Below are positions 61,568 to 64,000 of a stretch of DNA of 64,000 nt, piece by piece. Under the pieces are notes generated by a model. That model made no database searches. It saw nothing but the letters and a program-made list of their open reading frames with translations, and had not been told where the DNA came from. How positions within the stretch are numbered: position 1 is the stretch's first letter; every line of letters begins with the position of its first letter. Origin of the DNA: an uncultured Planctomycetota bacterium (GTDB lineage: Bacteria; Planctomycetota; Brocadiia; CAIUPP01); contig CAIUPP010000063.1 in assembly GCA_903901045.1 (NCBI GenBank), positions 1 to 64,000 on the forward strand. Direction: 5' to 3'. The translations under genes were made by a program, and so were the position numbers.

Positions 61568-64000
61568 ATGAAACGCATCGCCGTCGCACTGGCCGTGGGC
61601 GCAATTCTTCTCGCGGCCGTGCGCGCTCAGGCGCTGGACCTTATCCGTGACGGGCGGCCGGCCAGCACCATCGTTCTCCCCGATAACGCCACGCCGCTGG
61701 AGCAGGAGGGTGCGCAGACGCTCGTCAAGTATCTGAAACTCGCCTCGGGCGCGGAGTTGCCGATTGCGAAAGAATCGGACAAGCCCGCAGGAACCCTCAT
61801 CTCCATCGGCCACACGAAGCTGGCCGAGCGCGCCGGGGTGACGGAGAAAGGGCTGAAGTTCGACGGCTATCGGCTCGTTGCGAAGAAAGGAACGCTCTAC
61901 CTCCTCGGCCGCGATCAGGAGATCATGAAGGCGCCGCCGGGCCAGGGCGACCGGATCGGCGCTCAAGGTTCCCGGTGCGCCGCGCTGGGGCTGCTCGAAC
62001 AGCTCGGTTTCCGCTGGCTGGCACCCACGCCCATGGGCACGTACGTGCCGGAGATGAAGACCGTCGCCGTTCCCGACGACCTTCAGTACATGCACGAGCC
62101 CGCGTTCATGTACGTCGCCGGGCGTCTTTACACGTGGGGGGACTGGTCGCTGGCCAACAGTTTCCGCAAAGCCGCCAGGCTCTTTTCCACCGGCGGCCAT
62201 ACCTGGAATGAGGCCGTGCCCGTCTCAATGTGGCAGGAGCATCCTGAGTACTTCCGCATGCAGGGGGGCGTGCGCATCCGCCCGACGGAACTGGACCACC
62301 AGCTCTGCCCCTCCAACCCCGAGGTCGTCCGCCTGATCACGGAGTACACTTTGAAGCGTTTCGAGGAGGGACACGACATTGTCGCTTTGGGGCATCCCGA
62401 TGGCTGGAAATCCTGCGAGTGCCCCAATTGCCTGGCCTTGGGCAAGGGGGAGGCCGCCGGCGATCAGGTCCACCGGACCAACCTGAAAATCATCGAAGCC
62501 TGCCGGAAGAAGTACCCCAATGGCTATGTGCATATGATCGTCTACGGCCCAACGCAGACGCCTCCGGTGGCGTTCAAGAAATACCCGGCCAACACCATGG
62601 CCGAGGTTGCCCCGCCGACCAGTGAGAATCTTGAACTCTGGAACCGCATTATCCCCGGCGGGAACACCGTTTATGTCTACTACATGGGACCCTACCACCA
62701 GACCGGGCTCTGCCCGATCTACACTCCAAAACAGGCGACCGAGGACGTGAAGATGCTCCTGTCGCGCGGCGTTAAGGGAATCTACTACTGCGGCGCGGGG
62801 GAGAACTGGGGGGCGCAAGGGCCCGTCTGTTACGCCATCGGCCGCGTCGCAACCAATCCCGATACGGAGTGGAGCGCGGCCCTCGATGAATACTGCAACC
62901 TCACCTTCCGCAACGCGGGCCGGACCATGCGGCAGTACTACGACCTCCTCTACGCGCGTCTGGAGATGAATATCGAAGGGGAGAGCATTTGCGACACCCT
63001 GACCGGCACCTATACGCCGGAAGTGCTCGAGCGCCTGGCCAATCTCCTCGCTCTGGCAAAGACGCAGGCCGCCGGCGACGAGCGCGCCCTTGGCTGGATC
63101 CGCCTGACCGAGCTTTCCTGCACCCAGTTCACGCTCCTGGCGAAGGTCTTCCACATCTACCAGGTCTACCAGCTTCAGCCCAGTGTGAGTAACCTGGAGC
63201 AGATGCGCGACGCGGTGGCGGCTTGGCATGCCTTCTGTAAACAGATCGCCGACCTGCCGAACAAGGAGCCCGCTTTCTGCGTCAATTACTTCCCGAACGT
63301 CGGCGCGTGGGACGGTGGATTGATGTCCACGAATTACAACACGCTCGCCTCCCCCTTCACCTGGGACTTCGACTCCCTCCTGAAGACCGGCTACCTGCCC
63401 GGCGCGAAGCGCACCCAGACCGTTTTCACCCGGCTGAAGAACGCGCCCGTCATCGACGGCGATATCTATAAAGAGGCGTGGAAAGACGCCCCTTGGATCA
63501 ATGTCAAGGGCGTCGCACTTCAGAAGATGGAGGCCGTGACCCGCGCCAAGCTCGGTTATGACGAGAAGAATCTCTACTTTGCCTTCGAGTGCGGCGAGCC
63601 GCTCTTCGACCAGATGAAGATCACGCAGTGCGGCCGCGACGGCAAGGTCTACAATACCGAGGATATCGAAATTCTCCTCGCGCCCGACGGGGTCGGCCAG
63701 AAACGCATCCAACTCTGCGTCTCGCCTGCGCCCGGGTCCATTTGGGACGGACGTTATGGCTACATTGACGACCCTCTCAACCCCCTGAATGTCTACAAGA
63801 TGGCGGACGTCTCCTGGAACGCCAACGTGTCCACCGCTTACAAGCTCGACGCCGCAAACAAGCGCTGGACGATGGAGATTGCCTTCCCCTTCAGCGAACT
63901 GGATGCCGCCTGTCCCTCCGAAGGGGCGCGCTGGCGAGGGAATCTCGGACGCGAACGTCACCGCAGCGTCTGGGACAGCGCAAAGTGGAGATTTGACGAA
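61568..64000 (+). CDS. secreted DUF4838-like protein, runs off the window
   Basis: From ATG 61568 the frame stays open for 811 codons to the window end, so the gene is incomplete on the right. It has a signal peptide (ALAVGAILLAAVRAQA), then an alpha-glucuronidase-like N-terminal domain (IVLPDNATPLEQEGAQTLVK), a DUF4838-like region with the CXXC segment SCECPNCLALG (~280), and a CBM9-like domain from about residue 620 (APVIDGDIYKEAWKDAPW). DUF4838 proteins cluster with glycan-use genes, but their activity is unsettled. It lies 11 nt after the GH123-like gene, so both are in one unit. The stop codon lies outside this window. Confidence 0.75.
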   Translation, partial: MKRIAVALAVGAILLAAVRAQALDLIRDGRPASTIVLPDNATPLEQEGAQTLVKYLKLASGAELPIAKESDKPAGTLISIGHTKLAERAGVTEKGLKFDGYRLVAKKGTLYLLGRDQEIMKAPPGQGDRIGAQGSRCAALGLLEQLGFRWLAPTPMGTYVPEMKTVAVPDDLQYMHEPAFMYVAGRLYTWGDWSLANSFRKAARLFSTGGHTWNEAVPVSMWQEHPEYFRMQGGVRIRPTELDHQLCPSNPEVVRLITEYTLKRFEEGHDIVALGHPDGWKSCECPNCLALGKGEAAGDQVHRTNLKIIEACRKKYPNGYVHMIVYGPTQTPPVAFKKYPANTMAEVAPPTSENLELWNRIIPGGNTVYVYYMGPYHQTGLCPIYTPKQATEDVKMLLSRGVKGIYYCGAGENWGAQGPVCYAIGRVATNPDTEWSAALDEYCNLTFRNAGRTMRQYYDLLYARLEMNIEGESICDTLTGTYTPEVLERLANLLALAKTQAAGDERALGWIRLTELSCTQFTLLAKVFHIYQVYQLQPSVSNLEQMRDAVAAWHAFCKQIADLPNKEPAFCVNYFPNVGAWDGGLMSTNYNTLASPFTWDFDSLLKTGYLPGAKRTQTVFTRLKNAPVIDGDIYKEAWKDAPWINVKGVALQKMEAVTRAKLGYDEKNLYFAFECGEPLFDQMKITQCGRDGKVYNTEDIEILLAPDGVGQKRIQLCVSPAPGSIWDGRYGYIDDPLNPLNVYKMADVSWNANVSTAYKLDAANKRWTMEIAFPFSELDAACPSEGARWRGNLGRERHRSVWDSAKWRFDE

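Noticed and set aside
62225-63961. A 578-codon open frame on the minus strand near the right edge
   Set aside because: It is antisense to the DUF4838-like gene, whose frame has a signal peptide, CXXC segment and CBM9-like domain.
1-64000. CRISPR arrays, tRNA or rRNA genes, insertion sequences
   Set aside because: I saw no regularly spaced repeats, no cloverleaf with tRNA-invariant bases, no rRNA stretches and no transposase in any frame.

Overview
The window is GC-rich and tightly packed, and almost every gene looks like carbohydrate catabolism. Three secreted proteins start with a nearly identical type IV prepilin helix ([16 protein letters not shown]) and carry a late [12 protein letters not shown] signature. 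Proteins of this kind occur in very many copies in Lentisphaerota and some Planctomycetota. Together with many LamG, CBM9-like, DUF6067-like, DUF4838-like and GH123-like proteins, and the absence of SusC/SusD, this points to a PVC-superphylum bacterium (Lentisphaerota or Planctomycetota). That is inference; no rRNA or marker gene is present.

The window reads as four regulator-headed catabolic loci. (A) About 258-9421: a GntR/LacI hybrid regulator on the minus strand diverges from a plus-strand run with a broken pectate lyase/oligogalacturonate lyase scar, a heparinase II/III-like protein, a UroD-fold protein, a GH106-like glycosidase, a second UroD-fold protein and an AraC-type HTH remnant. 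(B) About 9535-27120: a LacI regulator, with a consensus promoter and a 12-bp palindromic operator, diverges from a minus operon (UroD-fold protein and two alpha/beta-hydrolase esterases). It heads a plus run: pilin-like protein, two DUF6067-like LamG proteins, a multidomain glycosidase-like fusion, a GH29 fucosidase and two gene fragments. (C) About 27329-50853: a Planctomycete-type hypothetical protein and a convergent Nif3-like gene are followed by a GntR/LacI hybrid and a long plus run: secreted beta-helix protein, pilin-like protein, CBM9/TIM-barrel protein, Eis-like acetyltransferase, two creatininase-family proteins, a GH20-like protein, an opine-dehydrogenase-like protein, another GH20-like protein, a second GH29 fucosidase, a GPH/SLC45-like sugar transporter and an amidohydrolase. 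(D) About 51024-64000: a GntR/LacI hybrid heads a minus operon (pilin-like protein, GH78 rhamnosidase, a small secreted jelly-roll-like protein, a pectinesterase carrying the same jelly-roll-like domain) and diverges from a GH123-like protein and a DUF4838-like protein that runs off the window.

The enzymes (pectinesterase, pectate lyase remnant, GH78 and GH106 rhamnosidases, two GH29 fucosidases, esterases) fit a branched, esterified, rhamnose- and fucose-containing glycan such as pectin/rhamnogalacturonan. I saw no sulfatase, which argues against sulfated algal glycans. The most striking pattern is that three of the four regulator-headed loci carry exactly one pilin-like protein close to the regulator, suggesting a recurrent modular unit: regulator, pilin-like surface or secretion component, hydrolases. 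Truncated or fused gene fragments near 2.0-2.6 kb, 9.0-9.4 kb and 26.5-27.1 kb show that these loci are being rearranged.
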